A DNA stretch of 12,564 nt from SIAJ01 sp035258765 (GCA_035258765.1 DATFWZ010000262.1:1-12564); one strand, 5' to 3'; numbered from the stretch's first letter, positions 1 to 7,169 are shown. Translations and numbers: made by a program. Notes: generated from the sequence alone by a model not told the origin.

Positions 1-690
1 GGGGAGCAGGACCTAACCATGATCGAGGTCAAGTGCCCGACGTGCGGGTCGCCGATGGTGCCTCGCTCCAGCCGGTGGGGGACGTTCCTGAGCTGTTCCA
101 CGTACAAGGCGGACGGGACCGGGTGCAACACGATCGCCAACCTCGGCGACAACAACCAGATCGTCGTCACGTGCAAGCCGACGACGCACCCGTGCCCGAC
201 GTGCGGGAAGAACCTGCTCTGGCGGCTGGGCAAGCGGGGGCCGTACTTCACGTGCAGCGACCCGAATTGCAAGACAACTCTCGAGGCCGACAAGACCGGC
301 GAGAGGCCACAACCGCCGATCGAGACTGGGATCAACTGCGAGAAGTGCGGGTCGAAGATGGTGGTGAAGAAGAGCTGGCGGGGGCCGTTCCTGTCGTGCA
401 GCGGCTACCCGAAGTGCCGCAACGCCAAGCCGATCCCGGCCGATTTGAAGGCGAAGCTCAAGGACGTGTTGCCGGCCCCGCCGCCGAAGAAGGGGTTGCC
501 GAACGTCGAAGTGAAGGAGTTGTGCCCCGAGTGCGGGGCGGCCATGAAGCTGTGTTCGGCCCGCGGGCGGTACTTCCTGGGTTGCACGACGTGGGCAAAG
601 ACGAAGTGCAAGGGGACCCGGCCGGTGCCACCGGACGTGCAGCGGCAGATCGAGGATGCCGCTGACAAGAAAGACGAACCCCCCGCTTAG
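1..690 (+). CDS. topA: DNA topoisomerase I, C-terminal zinc-ribbon part (5'-truncated by the window)
   Basis: Four topoisomerase-type zinc ribbons lie in a row. Numbering from the ATG at 19, the cysteine sets are C6/C9/C26/C36, C59/C62/C79/C84, C107/C110/C127/C133 and C169/C172/C189/C197. Each has the family pattern CxxCG, a basic stretch with R/K-x-G-x-[FY], then a second Cys pair. Such repeats form the DNA-binding tail of bacterial type IA topoisomerase I, which relaxes negative supercoils. The frame stays open upstream of the ATG to the first base of the window, and no strong ribosome binding site precedes it. I therefore read this as the 3' end of topA rather than a 223-aa stand-alone gene; a free-standing zinc-ribbon protein remains possible. 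No catalytic domain is in view. The stop codon TAG (688-690) lies inside the left palindrome of the RAYT unit that follows, so the exact C-terminus may have been set by that insertion. Confidence 0.75.
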   Translation, partial: GEQDLTMIEVKCPTCGSPMVPRSSRWGTFLSCSTYKADGTGCNTIANLGDNNQIVVTCKPTTHPCPTCGKNLLWRLGKRGPYFTCSDPNCKTTLEADKTGERPQPPIETGINCEKCGSKMVVKKSWRGPFLSCSGYPKCRNAKPIPADLKAKLKDVLPAPPPKKGLPNVEVKELCPECGAAMKLCSARGRYFLGCTTWAKTKCKGTRPVPPDVQRQIEDAADKKDEPPA

Positions 691-717
691 CGTTCGTGCC
701 GACGGCACGAACGCTAA
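687..717. repeat. REP-like palindrome, left end of RAYT unit
   Basis: A perfect 15-bp stem (TTAGCGTTCGTGCCG and its complement) surrounds one central base at 702. The left arm contains the TAG stop of topA (688-690). The right arm contains the stop of the minus-strand transposase (714-716). The hairpin could also act as a bidirectional 3'-end structure, although no U-tract follows it. Confidence 0.85.
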
Positions 718-1346
718 ACGGGAGTCTGCCCTTTCTTGGCCTTCCACTCTGCCAGCGTGATTGGATAGGGCACCACGAAACCCCACGTCTGCCTGTGCCG
801 ACCATCCATAAGAGGATTGTCCTCTACGTAAGGAATCGCCTGCTGCAAGTGATCCAGATTATCTATCACCGTCCACCACTTCCGACCCCAGCACGGCGGT
901 GGTCGGTCGCCTGGTCGAACGTGACTCCTGAGGGGATGGACGTCCCACTCGACGAGCGACTTCGTTAGCTCACCCTTCAGAAGGTTATTTACCATCTCGC
1001 TCTTGTACCGATGGCGCATGTAGACGGCATGAATGTGATCGTCGAGGATCGACACGGCCCAGAACGTGACGCCGGACTTCTCGACGAACTGGGCGAATCC
1101 CTTGCCTATGACTTCAATTTGCTCGGCTGTAAACACGACGGGCGGGTAATCGAGCACTTCCTTGGCCGCTTCGCGCAAGCGCCGGTTGTGTGGAACATGA
1201 GCCACGAATTCGTTGTTCCGAACTCTGGTTGGTGGGCCAAAGCACAGAAGCTCAAACTTGCGAATGTTATCGGACCACGAACCTCTGGGGTCATTTGGCA
1301 ACCAGAACCCATAGGCACTCATGATGACGTGGTAGGCGATGACCAT
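714..1346 (-). CDS. REP-associated tyrosine (Y1, HuH) transposase
   Basis: This is a 210-aa single-strand DNA transposase of the IS200/REP-associated (TnpA-REP) family. The HuH metal-binding motif is H104-I-H106 within DDHIHAVY. The N-terminal strand reads AYHVIMSAYGFWLPNDPRGS, which is typical of the group. The nucleophile is probably the tyrosine of YVEDNP at residue 173, which lies in the family's Y-x(4)-NP region; this residue choice is inferred. The start is the ATG at 1346, because AGAGGAG (1352-1358) precedes it by 5 nt. The frame also opens upstream at 1409, but that extension would translate the palindrome and is unlikely. The stop codon lies in the left palindrome. The gene looks intact, with no frameshift, so it may be active in spreading REP-like hairpins. 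Confidence 0.85.
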   Translation of the reverse strand: MVIAYHVIMSAYGFWLPNDPRGSWSDNIRKFELLCFGPPTRVRNNEFVAHVPHNRRLREAAKEVLDYPPVVFTAEQIEVIGKGFAQFVEKSGVTFWAVSILDDHIHAVYMRHRYKSEMVNNLLKGELTKSLVEWDVHPLRSHVRPGDRPPPCWGRKWWTVIDNLDHLQQAIPYVEDNPLMDGRHRQTWGFVVPYPITLAEWKAKKGQTPV

Positions 1347-1351
1347 CGCCA

Positions 1352-1358
1352 CTCCTCT
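1352..1358 (-). promoter_or_regulatory. Ribosome binding site of the RAYT transposase
   Basis: The minus strand reads AGAGGAG, followed by 5 nt and then ATG at 1346. It fixes the start inside the longer open frame and places the right palindrome just upstream of the gene. Confidence 0.75.
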
Positions 1359-1359
1359 T

Positions 1360-1398
1360 ACGTTTAGCGGGCGTGCCGGCGGCACGCCCGCTAAACGT
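1360..1398. repeat. REP-like palindrome, right end of RAYT unit
   Basis: A perfect 19-bp stem (ACGTTTAGCGGGCGTGCCG and its complement) surrounds one central base at 1379. It has the same skeleton as the left palindrome, but the variable pair in the stem is GG/CC here and TT/AA there, so pairing is conserved while sequence changed. It ends 31 bp before the stop codon of the S9 peptidase gene, so it could shape that mRNA's 3' end, and it lies just upstream of the transposase ribosome binding site. Confidence 0.85.
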
Positions 1399-1429
1399 AT
1401 CGGAGGCAATCGACGGACTCAACGACCAA

Positions 1430-4400
1430 TTAGTCCTTCGGCCTTGCCTTGAGATGGTCGTCCATCTTCAGATGCGGCACCCCCTCCTTCCACCAGTCCG
1501 GGGCCGGCTTGCCCATCAGGTGGTGGTCGAAGAACTCCCGCATCCGGATCGCGTAGTCCTTGCGGTTCTCCGGCTTCGCCAGCCCGTGGTTCTCCCCCTT
1601 GTATTGCAACATCACCACCGGCTTCTGCAGCCGCCGCAGCGTGTTGAAGTACTCCACCCCCTGCGTGAAATCGACCGCCCCGTCCTTGTCGTTGTGCAGT
1701 AGGAGCAGGGGCGTGGTCACGCGCTTGGCGTGGTAGACGGGGGAGTTGCGGATGTACGCCTCCTGCAATTCCCAGTACCCGGCCGTGAACCGGCCCTGGC
1801 TCGACTCGAAGATCTGCTGGTTGGCGATGCCCGCGTTCCAGTAGATCGAGCTGTACATGCTGATCAGGTCCGTGAGCGGGGCACCCGCGATCGCGGCCTT
1901 GAACCGATCGGTCTGTGTCACCAGGAACGCGGTCTCGTACCCGCCCCACGAGTGCCCGTGCAGGCCGACATTGGCCGGGTCGACGACGCCCGTCGCGATG
2001 GCCGCGTCCAGGGCCGGCAGGATGCACTTCACGGCGGACACGCCCGGGTCGTTGAGCTGGTACTTGATGTCCGGCATCAGCACCGCGTAGCCGTTGCTCG
2101 TGTAGATCGACTTGTTGAATCCGAAGTTGTTGGGCGCCTGGTACTGGTGCAGGGCGTCCGAGAGCTTCTCGTAGATGTAAACGACCGTCGGGTACCGCTT
2201 GCCGGGCTGGAAGTCGGCCGGCAGGAACAGCGCCGCCTGCAGCTTTTGCCCATTCAGCCCGACGTAATCGACGAGGCGAGCGCCAGACGACCACAGGTAA
2301 TCGGACTGCTGCGGGTTGGCGTTGGTGACCTTCTTGCCGTTCTTGAACGTCGCGTCGGTCAGGCAAAAGTCCGGGTAGTCCTTGTTCGTCTGGCGCGTGT
2401 ACGCGAACACGTCCGCTTTTTTCGCCTTGGTCAGCGACCCGATCTCGGCGTCCTCCGAGATGAGCACGTTGACGCCCTGTTTGCCCGGGTCCACGCGCCC
2501 GTACCCGGACTTCTTCGTCCGCTCCTCCTGCATCGAGAAGTACACCGGCTTCGTGAGGTCGATTCCCTTCTCCTCCGGGTCGAGAGCGACCCGCCCGCGA
2601 TAGCGGATGCCCTTGAGCTTACCGTCCAGGGTCAGGTTCGTGGCCGTGTCGCCGTGGACGTCGAGCTGCCAGACGTCCCAGTTGTCCGATACGAGCACCG
2701 ACTTGCCGTCCGAGCTCCAGCCGACCGACCGGGTCGGCGGGCGGTCGATGTTATGGTCGTCCTCGGTGTCGAAGAACGCGGTCGTCGCCTTCTCGGAGAT
2801 GTTGAACGTCTTCAGGGTGGCCAGCTCGAGCGTCCGGTAGTGGCCGTCGTCGTAGTAGAGCAGGTGCGTCCCGTCGGTGGACGGGCCGAAGACCCAGCGC
2901 ACCTTGGTCAGCGCCTTCTTGCGCTCCCCGGTGGACAGGTCGGTGACGTAGACGTCCTCGAACCGCTTGCCGTCCAGGGTGCTCATGAGCTGGTAGTCGC
3001 GGGTGTCTGTCCCGATGGCGAACTTGTGTTTCGGCGCGACCTGGACGTTGCGAACCGACTCGTCGGCCAGGCGCACGAACTTCTTGTCCTTGACGAGGTA
3101 CAGGCAGGCGAAGTTGAAGCTCTTGTCGAACGGCGCTTGCACCTGCTGCTGCGACTGGAGTCGCTCGTCCTTCCAGTGCCAGATGACCAGGTCCGGCTTG
3201 CCCGCACCCGGGGAGCCCGCGGGCGCGGCCCCGGGCCCGCGCCGGGTGCCCGGGGGTCCGTCCTTCTTCGGCTCCGGCTCCTTCGCGGGTTCCTTCTTCG
3301 CCTCGGTGACGGTCGCCGGCTTCTGCTCCGCAATCCCGAAGACCAATGCGCCCTGATCGTCGGTCCAGAACGGGGTGCGGTTGGTCGTGATGCCCAAGCC
3401 CTTGGGGAAGCTGGAGTCAGATCTCGGGTCGTACGTGGTCTTCTTCGCGGACGGGCCGACATCAGTAAAGCCAATGACCGAGAACGCCTTCCCGCTCTCG
3501 ACCGCCTTGTCCTCGACGCCCTTCAGGAGGGCGAAGGCGTCGCCATTTTCGTGCCATGTCAAGCTCTGGTAGGTGGCCTTCGCGGTATCGAGCGGTAGGA
3601 GAGTGCCGGTCTTCATGTCGCGAAGCTGGACGCCGTTGCCGGTCTGCCCGGCCGAGTCGATCACCAGTGCCAGCCACGTCCCCTTCTTGTTGAATGCGAA
3701 TTCCGCGACGTTGCCCAGCGTCAGCTCGGTCCCGGCCGACAGGTCGCGAATGACGAGGTCGGTACCAGAGTGCGTGGTCGTCGGGGGTATGCTCGCCGGC
3801 CCGCCGGGGCCGGGCGGCGGGGTCGGGCTTGGCCCGGGGCCGGGGCCGGTGATTGGCGGCGCATCCGCCCGCGCCTTGCGGAAAGCAACATGTGTGGCCG
3901 CCTCGCCGTTGAACGCGAACGACGAATAGCCTTCGAACTCCGACTTATCCCCGGTCCCGAGGTTGACGAGCACGACCTTCGGTGTCCGCCGGGCGGCGAG
4001 CGCCGCCAGGAATGACGGGCCGGGACTGGGCGGCGGCGGCAGCACCGACGTCGCGAACCACTTCGAATCGGCCGAGAAGGCCATTGGCGCGAACCCGCCG
4101 CCCGCGGAGAACTTGATCTCCTTGTCGCCCTTGACTGGCTTGAGGATCAGCTCCGACTCGCCCTCGGCCGGGCCGACGCGGTGTGCGAACCAGGCCCCGT
4201 CCGGCGACAGCGCCGCCCCGCGAATGCCCCGCCAGGTGTTGGCATCGGCTAGACTCAGCGTCTTCTTCGCCGCCGGGCCCTTGAGGTCGGCGATCTTCTT
4301 CTGGATCTCCGCGATCTGCTTTTCGAGGTCCGCGATCTGCTTGGCCTTGGCGTCGGCGGGGTCCTGGGCCGCGGCCGTCAGGAGGAACAGCCCGCACGCG

Positions 4401-4444
4401 GCGACGAGGGCGGCGCATCGGGCGAGGAAGGGGGACCGCGTCAC
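1430..4444 (-). CDS. Secreted S9-family serine peptidase (prolyl oligopeptidase type)
   Basis: A 1004-aa exported peptidase. Residues 1-26 form a signal peptide: Arg3/Arg9, a hydrophobic core ALVAACGLFLL, then AAA before QDP. A short coiled coil follows (about 35-55), with I/L at 37, 40, 44, 47, 51 and 54. The middle contains WD/PD40-like beta-propeller repeats such as 'SPDG' and 'SSDGKSV'. Two low-complexity Pro/Gly/Ala/Lys inserts interrupt it near residues 195-220 and 382-416. The C-terminal alpha/beta-hydrolase domain (about 725-985) has the triad Ser832 (GHSWGGY), Asp921 (DKDGAVDF) and His953 (ENHG), spaced as in family S9. Such enzymes cleave oligopeptides after the propeller filters substrates; the exact specificity cannot be read. 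The GTG start at 4444 is preceded by GGAGG with 6-nt spacing. The frame runs on to 4582, but starting there would bury the signal peptide. At about 1000 aa it is longer than most S9 members because of the inserts and N-terminal helix. Confidence 0.88.
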   Translation of the reverse strand: MTRSPFLARCAALVAACGLFLLTAAAQDPADAKAKQIADLEKQIAEIQKKIADLKGPAAKKTLSLADANTWRGIRGAALSPDGAWFAHRVGPAEGESELILKPVKGDKEIKFSAGGGFAPMAFSADSKWFATSVLPPPPSPGPSFLAALAARRTPKVVLVNLGTGDKSEFEGYSSFAFNGEAATHVAFRKARADAPPITGPGPGPSPTPPPGPGGPASIPPTTTHSGTDLVIRDLSAGTELTLGNVAEFAFNKKGTWLALVIDSAGQTGNGVQLRDMKTGTLLPLDTAKATYQSLTWHENGDAFALLKGVEDKAVESGKAFSVIGFTDVGPSAKKTTYDPRSDSSFPKGLGITTNRTPFWTDDQGALVFGIAEQKPATVTEAKKEPAKEPEPKKDGPPGTRRGPGAAPAGSPGAGKPDLVIWHWKDERLQSQQQVQAPFDKSFNFACLYLVKDKKFVRLADESVRNVQVAPKHKFAIGTDTRDYQLMSTLDGKRFEDVYVTDLSTGERKKALTKVRWVFGPSTDGTHLLYYDDGHYRTLELATLKTFNISEKATTAFFDTEDDHNIDRPPTRSVGWSSDGKSVLVSDNWDVWQLDVHGDTATNLTLDGKLKGIRYRGRVALDPEEKGIDLTKPVYFSMQEERTKKSGYGRVDPGKQGVNVLISEDAEIGSLTKAKKADVFAYTRQTNKDYPDFCLTDATFKNGKKVTNANPQQSDYLWSSGARLVDYVGLNGQKLQAALFLPADFQPGKRYPTVVYIYEKLSDALHQYQAPNNFGFNKSIYTSNGYAVLMPDIKYQLNDPGVSAVKCILPALDAAIATGVVDPANVGLHGHSWGGYETAFLVTQTDRFKAAIAGAPLTDLISMYSSIYWNAGIANQQIFESSQGRFTAGYWELQEAYIRNSPVYHAKRVTTPLLLLHNDKDGAVDFTQGVEYFNTLRRLQKPVVMLQYKGENHGLAKPENRKDYAIRMREFFDHHLMGKPAPDWWKEGVPHLKMDDHLKARPKD

Positions 4445-4450
4445 GGTCGG

Positions 4451-4455
4451 CCTCC
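4451..4455 (-). promoter_or_regulatory. Ribosome binding site deciding the GTG start of the S9 peptidase
   Basis: The minus strand reads GGAGG, six bases, then GTG at 4444. Together with the signal peptide that starts there, it argues for this start over the upstream ATG codons at 4549 and 4582. Confidence 0.75.
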
Positions 4456-4595
4456 GGGTGGCGGGCCGGGCGGGTGCCGGCGGCGGCCCTGGTACGATCG
4501 AATGAGGCGGATTGGGCGTCCGTTGCCGGCGGGAGAGATGATCCGTCATCGTCGGCCCGGCGGCGGCACCCGCCGGGCGCAAGTCGTTCGCGTGT

Positions 4596-4625
4596 AGTTT
4601 ATTGCCGTCCGCGGGCCGGTGTCAC
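4596..4625 (-). promoter_or_regulatory. Possible promoter for the S9 peptidase gene
   Basis: The minus strand carries GTGACA (4620-4625), an 18-bp spacer and TAAACT (4596-4601), a fair but imperfect sigma-70-like match. It would give a leader of about 145 nt before the GTG at 4444. One arm of the inverted repeat 4611-4641 falls in the spacer. This is a weak call in GC-rich DNA. Confidence 0.2.
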
Positions 4626-4650
4626 GCCCATTCCGGCCCGCACGGTTTTT
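4611..4650 (+). terminator. Terminator-like hairpin with T-run in the S9/rmlB divergent gap
   Basis: GCGGGCCGG (4611-4619) and CCGGCCCGC (4633-4641) form a perfect 9-bp GC-rich stem with a 13-nt loop. ACGG and five Ts (4646-4650) follow. On the plus strand this has the form of an intrinsic terminator, although a 4-nt gap separates stem and T-run. No annotated plus-strand gene ends here, so it may shield rmlB from read-through or be a leader structure of rmlB. The rest of the gap (4445-4719) shows no gene that I can support. Confidence 0.4.
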
Positions 4651-4719
4651 CCAGCCCCTACCTGTTTCCCGACCGGCACAACCCGTAATATCCTTCCGTT
4701 CGCCACGGGACCCGTGACC

Positions 4720-5730
4720 ATGCCGACCCTATTCGTGACCGGCGGCTGCGGCTTCATCGGCAGCAACTTCGTCCGCCACCTGTTGCGGAGCGACCCGGCC
4801 GTCCGCATCGTCAACTTCGACGCGCTGACCTACGCCGGCAACCTGGCCAACCTCGCCGACGTCGCGGACGACCCGCGATACCGCTTCGTCCGCGGGGACA
4901 TCACCGACCGGAATGCGGTATCAGAGGCACTCGGCGACGGCGTGGACGCGATCATCAACTTCGCCGCCGAGAGCCACGTCGATCGGAGCATTCTCGACAG
5001 CGGCCCGTTTGTGCGGACTAACGTGCTCGGGACGCAGGTGCTGCTCGACGCGGCCCGGGCGAAGAAGGTCAAGCGGTTCGTCCAGGTCTCGACGGATGAG
5101 GTCTACGGCTCGCTCGGGCCGACGGGGTTTTTCACCGAGACGACCCCGCTCGCGCCGAGCAGCCCGTACTCGGCGAGTAAGGCGGCCGCGGACATGCTCG
5201 TGCTCGCGTACGCGCACACCTTCGAAATGGACGCGGTCATAACCCGGTGCTCGAACAACTACGGCCCCTACCAGTTTCCCGAGAAGCTGATTCCGCTGTT
5301 CATCACCAACCTGATGAACGATCAGCAGGTGCCGGTGTACGGCGACGGGATGCAGATCCGCGATTGGATACACGTCCTGGACCACGCCCGGGGGGTCGAG
5401 GTCGCGTGGCGTAAGGGGAAGGCCGGGGAGGTCTACAACTTCGGCGGCCGGTGCGAGATGCCCAACCTCCACCTGACGCACAAGCTACTCGAGCTGCTCG
5501 GCAAGCCGAAAACCCTGATCAAGCACGTCCAGGACCGCCCGGGGCACGACCGGCGGTACGCGATCGACTGCTCGAAGGCGGAGCGGGAGCTGGGCTGGCG
5601 TCCGCAGGTGACATTCGGGGACGGAATGCTGGAGACGATCACCTGGTACCGGTCCAACCAGCCGTGGGTGAACCAGGTGCGTTCGGGAGAATACTTGCGC
5701 TATTACGAGAAGCAATACGGCAACAGATAG
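4720..5730 (+). CDS. rmlB: dTDP-glucose 4,6-dehydratase
   Basis: A 336-aa extended short-chain dehydrogenase/reductase that converts dTDP-glucose to dTDP-4-keto-6-deoxyglucose, the second step toward dTDP-rhamnose and other deoxysugars of surface polysaccharides. Visible features are the NAD-binding GGCGFIG at residues 8-14, the family signature FDALTYAGN, the catalytic T125-D126-E127 of STDEVYG, the Y150-x3-K154 pair of YSASK, and the substrate-site stretch RCSNNYGPYQFPEKLIPL. The TDE motif separates it from UDP-galactose epimerases, which lack the Asp-Glu pair. The start is the ATG at 4720, where the Rossmann fold begins. The frame is open back to 4474, but that segment is not conserved-looking protein. 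The ribosome binding site is weak (ACGGGA at 4705-4710), and a GTG at 4714 is an alternative. No rmlA, rmlC or rmlD lies in the window, so the pathway genes are scattered or lie elsewhere. Confidence 0.93.
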   Translation: MPTLFVTGGCGFIGSNFVRHLLRSDPAVRIVNFDALTYAGNLANLADVADDPRYRFVRGDITDRNAVSEALGDGVDAIINFAAESHVDRSILDSGPFVRTNVLGTQVLLDAARAKKVKRFVQVSTDEVYGSLGPTGFFTETTPLAPSSPYSASKAAADMLVLAYAHTFEMDAVITRCSNNYGPYQFPEKLIPLFITNLMNDQQVPVYGDGMQIRDWIHVLDHARGVEVAWRKGKAGEVYNFGGRCEMPNLHLTHKLLELLGKPKTLIKHVQDRPGHDRRYAIDCSKAERELGWRPQVTFGDGMLETITWYRSNQPWVNQVRSGEYLRYYEKQYGNR

Positions 5731-5740
5731 CCCTCACCAA

Positions 5741-5854
5741 TTCTCGTTCCCGGGCTCTGCCCGGGGAACGCAATGGGCGGCCGGCTCTGCCGGCCGGGAC
5801 GCGAGGCAGAGCCTCGCAAGCAGTGCGTTCCCAGGCAGAGCCTGGGACCGAGAA
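5741..5854. repeat. Four-hairpin cloverleaf-like palindromic element
   Basis: Four short GC-rich hairpins lie in a row, all with 3-nt loops: 5749-5765 (7-bp stem, loop TCT), 5778-5796 (8 bp, TCT), 5801-5817 (7 bp, AGA) and 5830-5846 (7 bp, AGA). An inner pairing of GGGAACGCA (5764-5772) with TGCGTTCCC (5824-5832) encloses the middle two. An outer pairing of TTCTCGTTCCC (5741-5751) with 5844-5854, with one mismatch, closes the whole. Loop identity inverts at the midpoint, so the element is a large imperfect palindrome with a multibranch fold. It lies 10 bp after the rmlB stop, between convergent rmlB and prfA. It encodes no protein that I can support and could serve as a bidirectional 3'-end structure. 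Confidence 0.8.
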
Positions 5855-5951
5855 GTACCGGATGTTGATCCGACCGTCGTCAGGGCGTCGTTTCTTTTCA
5901 AGGGGTGTGTGTAATTGAGAGATCAGAAACCGCGTTCGGGAGGAGCGGGAG

Positions 5952-7025
5952 TCAGACCTGCCCGAGCCGCTGCTTCTTGTCGAACTCGCGCAGGGCCTGG
6001 ATTAGCCCTTCGAGCTCGCCGGCGATGACCGAGTCGAGGGAGTGCATCGTCAGGTTGACGCGGTGATCGGTGACGCGGTTCTGGGGGAAGTTGTAGGTCC
6101 GGATGCGGTCGTTGCGACCGCCGGAGCCGATCATCGACTTGCGGGCCTCCGCCCTTTCCTTGTGCAATTTCGCCTGCTGCTGCTCATAGATTCGGCTGCG
6201 CAGGATCCGCATGGCCCGGTCGCGGTTCTTGTGCTGGCTCCGCTCGTCCTGGCACTTCACCTCGATCTCGTCGGGCGTCCCGCGCTTGTACCAGATGCGG
6301 ACGGCACTCTCAGTCTTGTTGACGTGCTGCCCGCCGGCCCCACCGGCACGCATCGTCTCCACCTCGAGGTCTTCGGGCTTGATGTCCACCTGAACCTCGT
6401 CCGGCTCCGGCAGGACTGCCACTGTCGCCGCGGAGGTGTGGATGCGGCCCTGGGTTTCGGTCTTCGGCACCCGCTGGACTCGGTGCCCGCCGGACTCATA
6501 GCGGAGTTGTTGGTAGACCCCGTCCCCGGACACACCGAACACGACCTCCTTGAACCCACCCGCCTCACCCGGGCTGAACTCGATTCCCTCGACGTTCCAC
6601 CCCTGGGCCCGAGCGTACCGGGTGTACATGTCGTAGAGGTCGCCCGCGAACAGGGCGGCCTCGTCGCCGCCGGTCCCGGCCCGGATCTCGACAATCAGCC
6701 GGTCAAAGTCCTCCGCCGGATCGACCAGGAGCATGTCCTCGACGCGGGCCTTCAGCTCGGCGTGCCGCTTCTTCAGGGTCTTTAGTTCCTCTTCGGCGTA
6801 GGCCCGCATCTCCGAGTCGGTTTCCGCCGCGAGGAGCGCGTCGGCCTGGCGGATGCTCTCCCCGATCTGCTCATAGTCGAGGTACGGCTTGACCAGCTTG
6901 GCCAGGGACGCGTGCTCCTTGGCCAGCGGGCCGTACCGGGCCGGGTCGGTGACCACGACCGGGTCAACGAGGAGCCGCTCGAGCTCGCGGTAGCGTTCGA
7001 CTTTGGGGGCCAGCGCGGGCCACAT
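5952..7025 (-). CDS. prfA: Peptide chain release factor 1
   Basis: A 357-aa class I release factor that reads UAA and UAG in the ribosomal A site and triggers peptidyl-tRNA hydrolysis. The hydrolysis motif G231-G232-Q233 lies in AGGAGGQHVNKTESAVRI. The stop-codon-reading tripeptide of the PxT type is P187-K188-T189 (HRVQRVPKTETQGRIHTS), which marks RF1; RF2 has SPF there. The N-terminal helical domain (about 1-100), the RAGTGGDEAALFA segment and the C-terminal SRIYEQQQAK region all match the family, and the length is standard. The start is the ATG at 7025 (MWPALAPK). The frame stays open to 7328, but that stretch overlaps the divergent membrane-protein gene and lacks family character. The ribosome binding site is weak. 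The prmC methyltransferase gene that often follows prfA is not downstream here; rmlB converges instead. Confidence 0.95.
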   Translation of the reverse strand: MWPALAPKVERYRELERLLVDPVVVTDPARYGPLAKEHASLAKLVKPYLDYEQIGESIRQADALLAAETDSEMRAYAEEELKTLKKRHAELKARVEDMLLVDPAEDFDRLIVEIRAGTGGDEAALFAGDLYDMYTRYARAQGWNVEGIEFSPGEAGGFKEVVFGVSGDGVYQQLRYESGGHRVQRVPKTETQGRIHTSAATVAVLPEPDEVQVDIKPEDLEVETMRAGGAGGQHVNKTESAVRIWYKRGTPDEIEVKCQDERSQHKNRDRAMRILRSRIYEQQQAKLHKERAEARKSMIGSGGRNDRIRTYNFPQNRVTDHRVNLTMHSLDSVIAGELEGLIQALREFDKKQRLGQV

Positions 7026-7064
7026 GTCGGCAAATTCCGTATGGTCGGGGGATTCGAAACATCT

Positions 7065-7070
7065 ATTGTA
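7065..7070 (-). promoter_or_regulatory. Possible -10 element for prfA
   Basis: The minus strand reads TACAAT, 5 of 6 bases of the sigma-70 consensus, about 40 nt upstream of the prfA ATG. No convincing -35 box lies at the right distance, so this is tentative. Confidence 0.25.
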
Positions 7071-7169
7071 GGCTGGACGCGCCGGGCCCGTCTCGGGTTC
7101 CCGGCTCGTGGTTTGTATGGATTCGAGTGCCCCCGGCCGCCGATGCGGCGGGTACCGCGCCCGCCGACC

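Larger units (their letters stand above)
687..1398 (-). mobile_element. RAYT unit: REP-associated tyrosine transposase flanked by two palindromes
   Basis: A single HuH/Y1 transposase gene (714-1346, minus strand) fits tightly between a 31-nt palindrome (687-717) and a 39-nt palindrome (1360-1398). Both palindromes share the layout TTAGCGnnCGTGCCG, one centre base, then the complement, and both are followed by ACG. This is the arrangement of a RAYT with its cognate REP-like hairpins. Members of that family cut and join single-stranded DNA at such hairpins and spread short palindromes through the genome. The unit occupies the whole space between topA and the S9 peptidase gene, which converge on it. 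I saw no clear target-site duplication, as expected for this class. Confidence 0.75.

Noticed and set aside
1347..1409. 21-residue N-terminal extension of the RAYT transposase
   Set aside because: It would be translated from the right palindrome. The ATG at 1346 has a strong ribosome binding site and the conserved fold begins there.
1419..2366. A 315-codon minus-strand frame overlapping the S9 catalytic domain in another phase
   Set aside because: It is a Gly/Arg/Gln-rich out-of-phase reading of the same DNA that carries the GHSWGGY motif in the main frame.
1730..3598. A 622-codon open frame on the plus strand, antisense to the S9 peptidase
   Set aside because: Its composition is the Val/Arg/Leu-rich shadow of a GC-rich gene on the other strand. 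It has no motif or ribosome binding site, and the minus-strand frame has a complete catalytic triad and signal peptide.
4474..4719. 82-residue N-terminal extension of rmlB
   Set aside because: RmlB proteins begin at the Rossmann strand. The extension is low-quality Arg/Pro sequence running through the S9 promoter region.
5741..5854. Cloverleaf shape considered as a tRNA gene
   Set aside because: The stems have 3-nt loops and no T-loop (GTTCRA) or anticodon loop. The symmetry is palindromic, unlike a tRNA.
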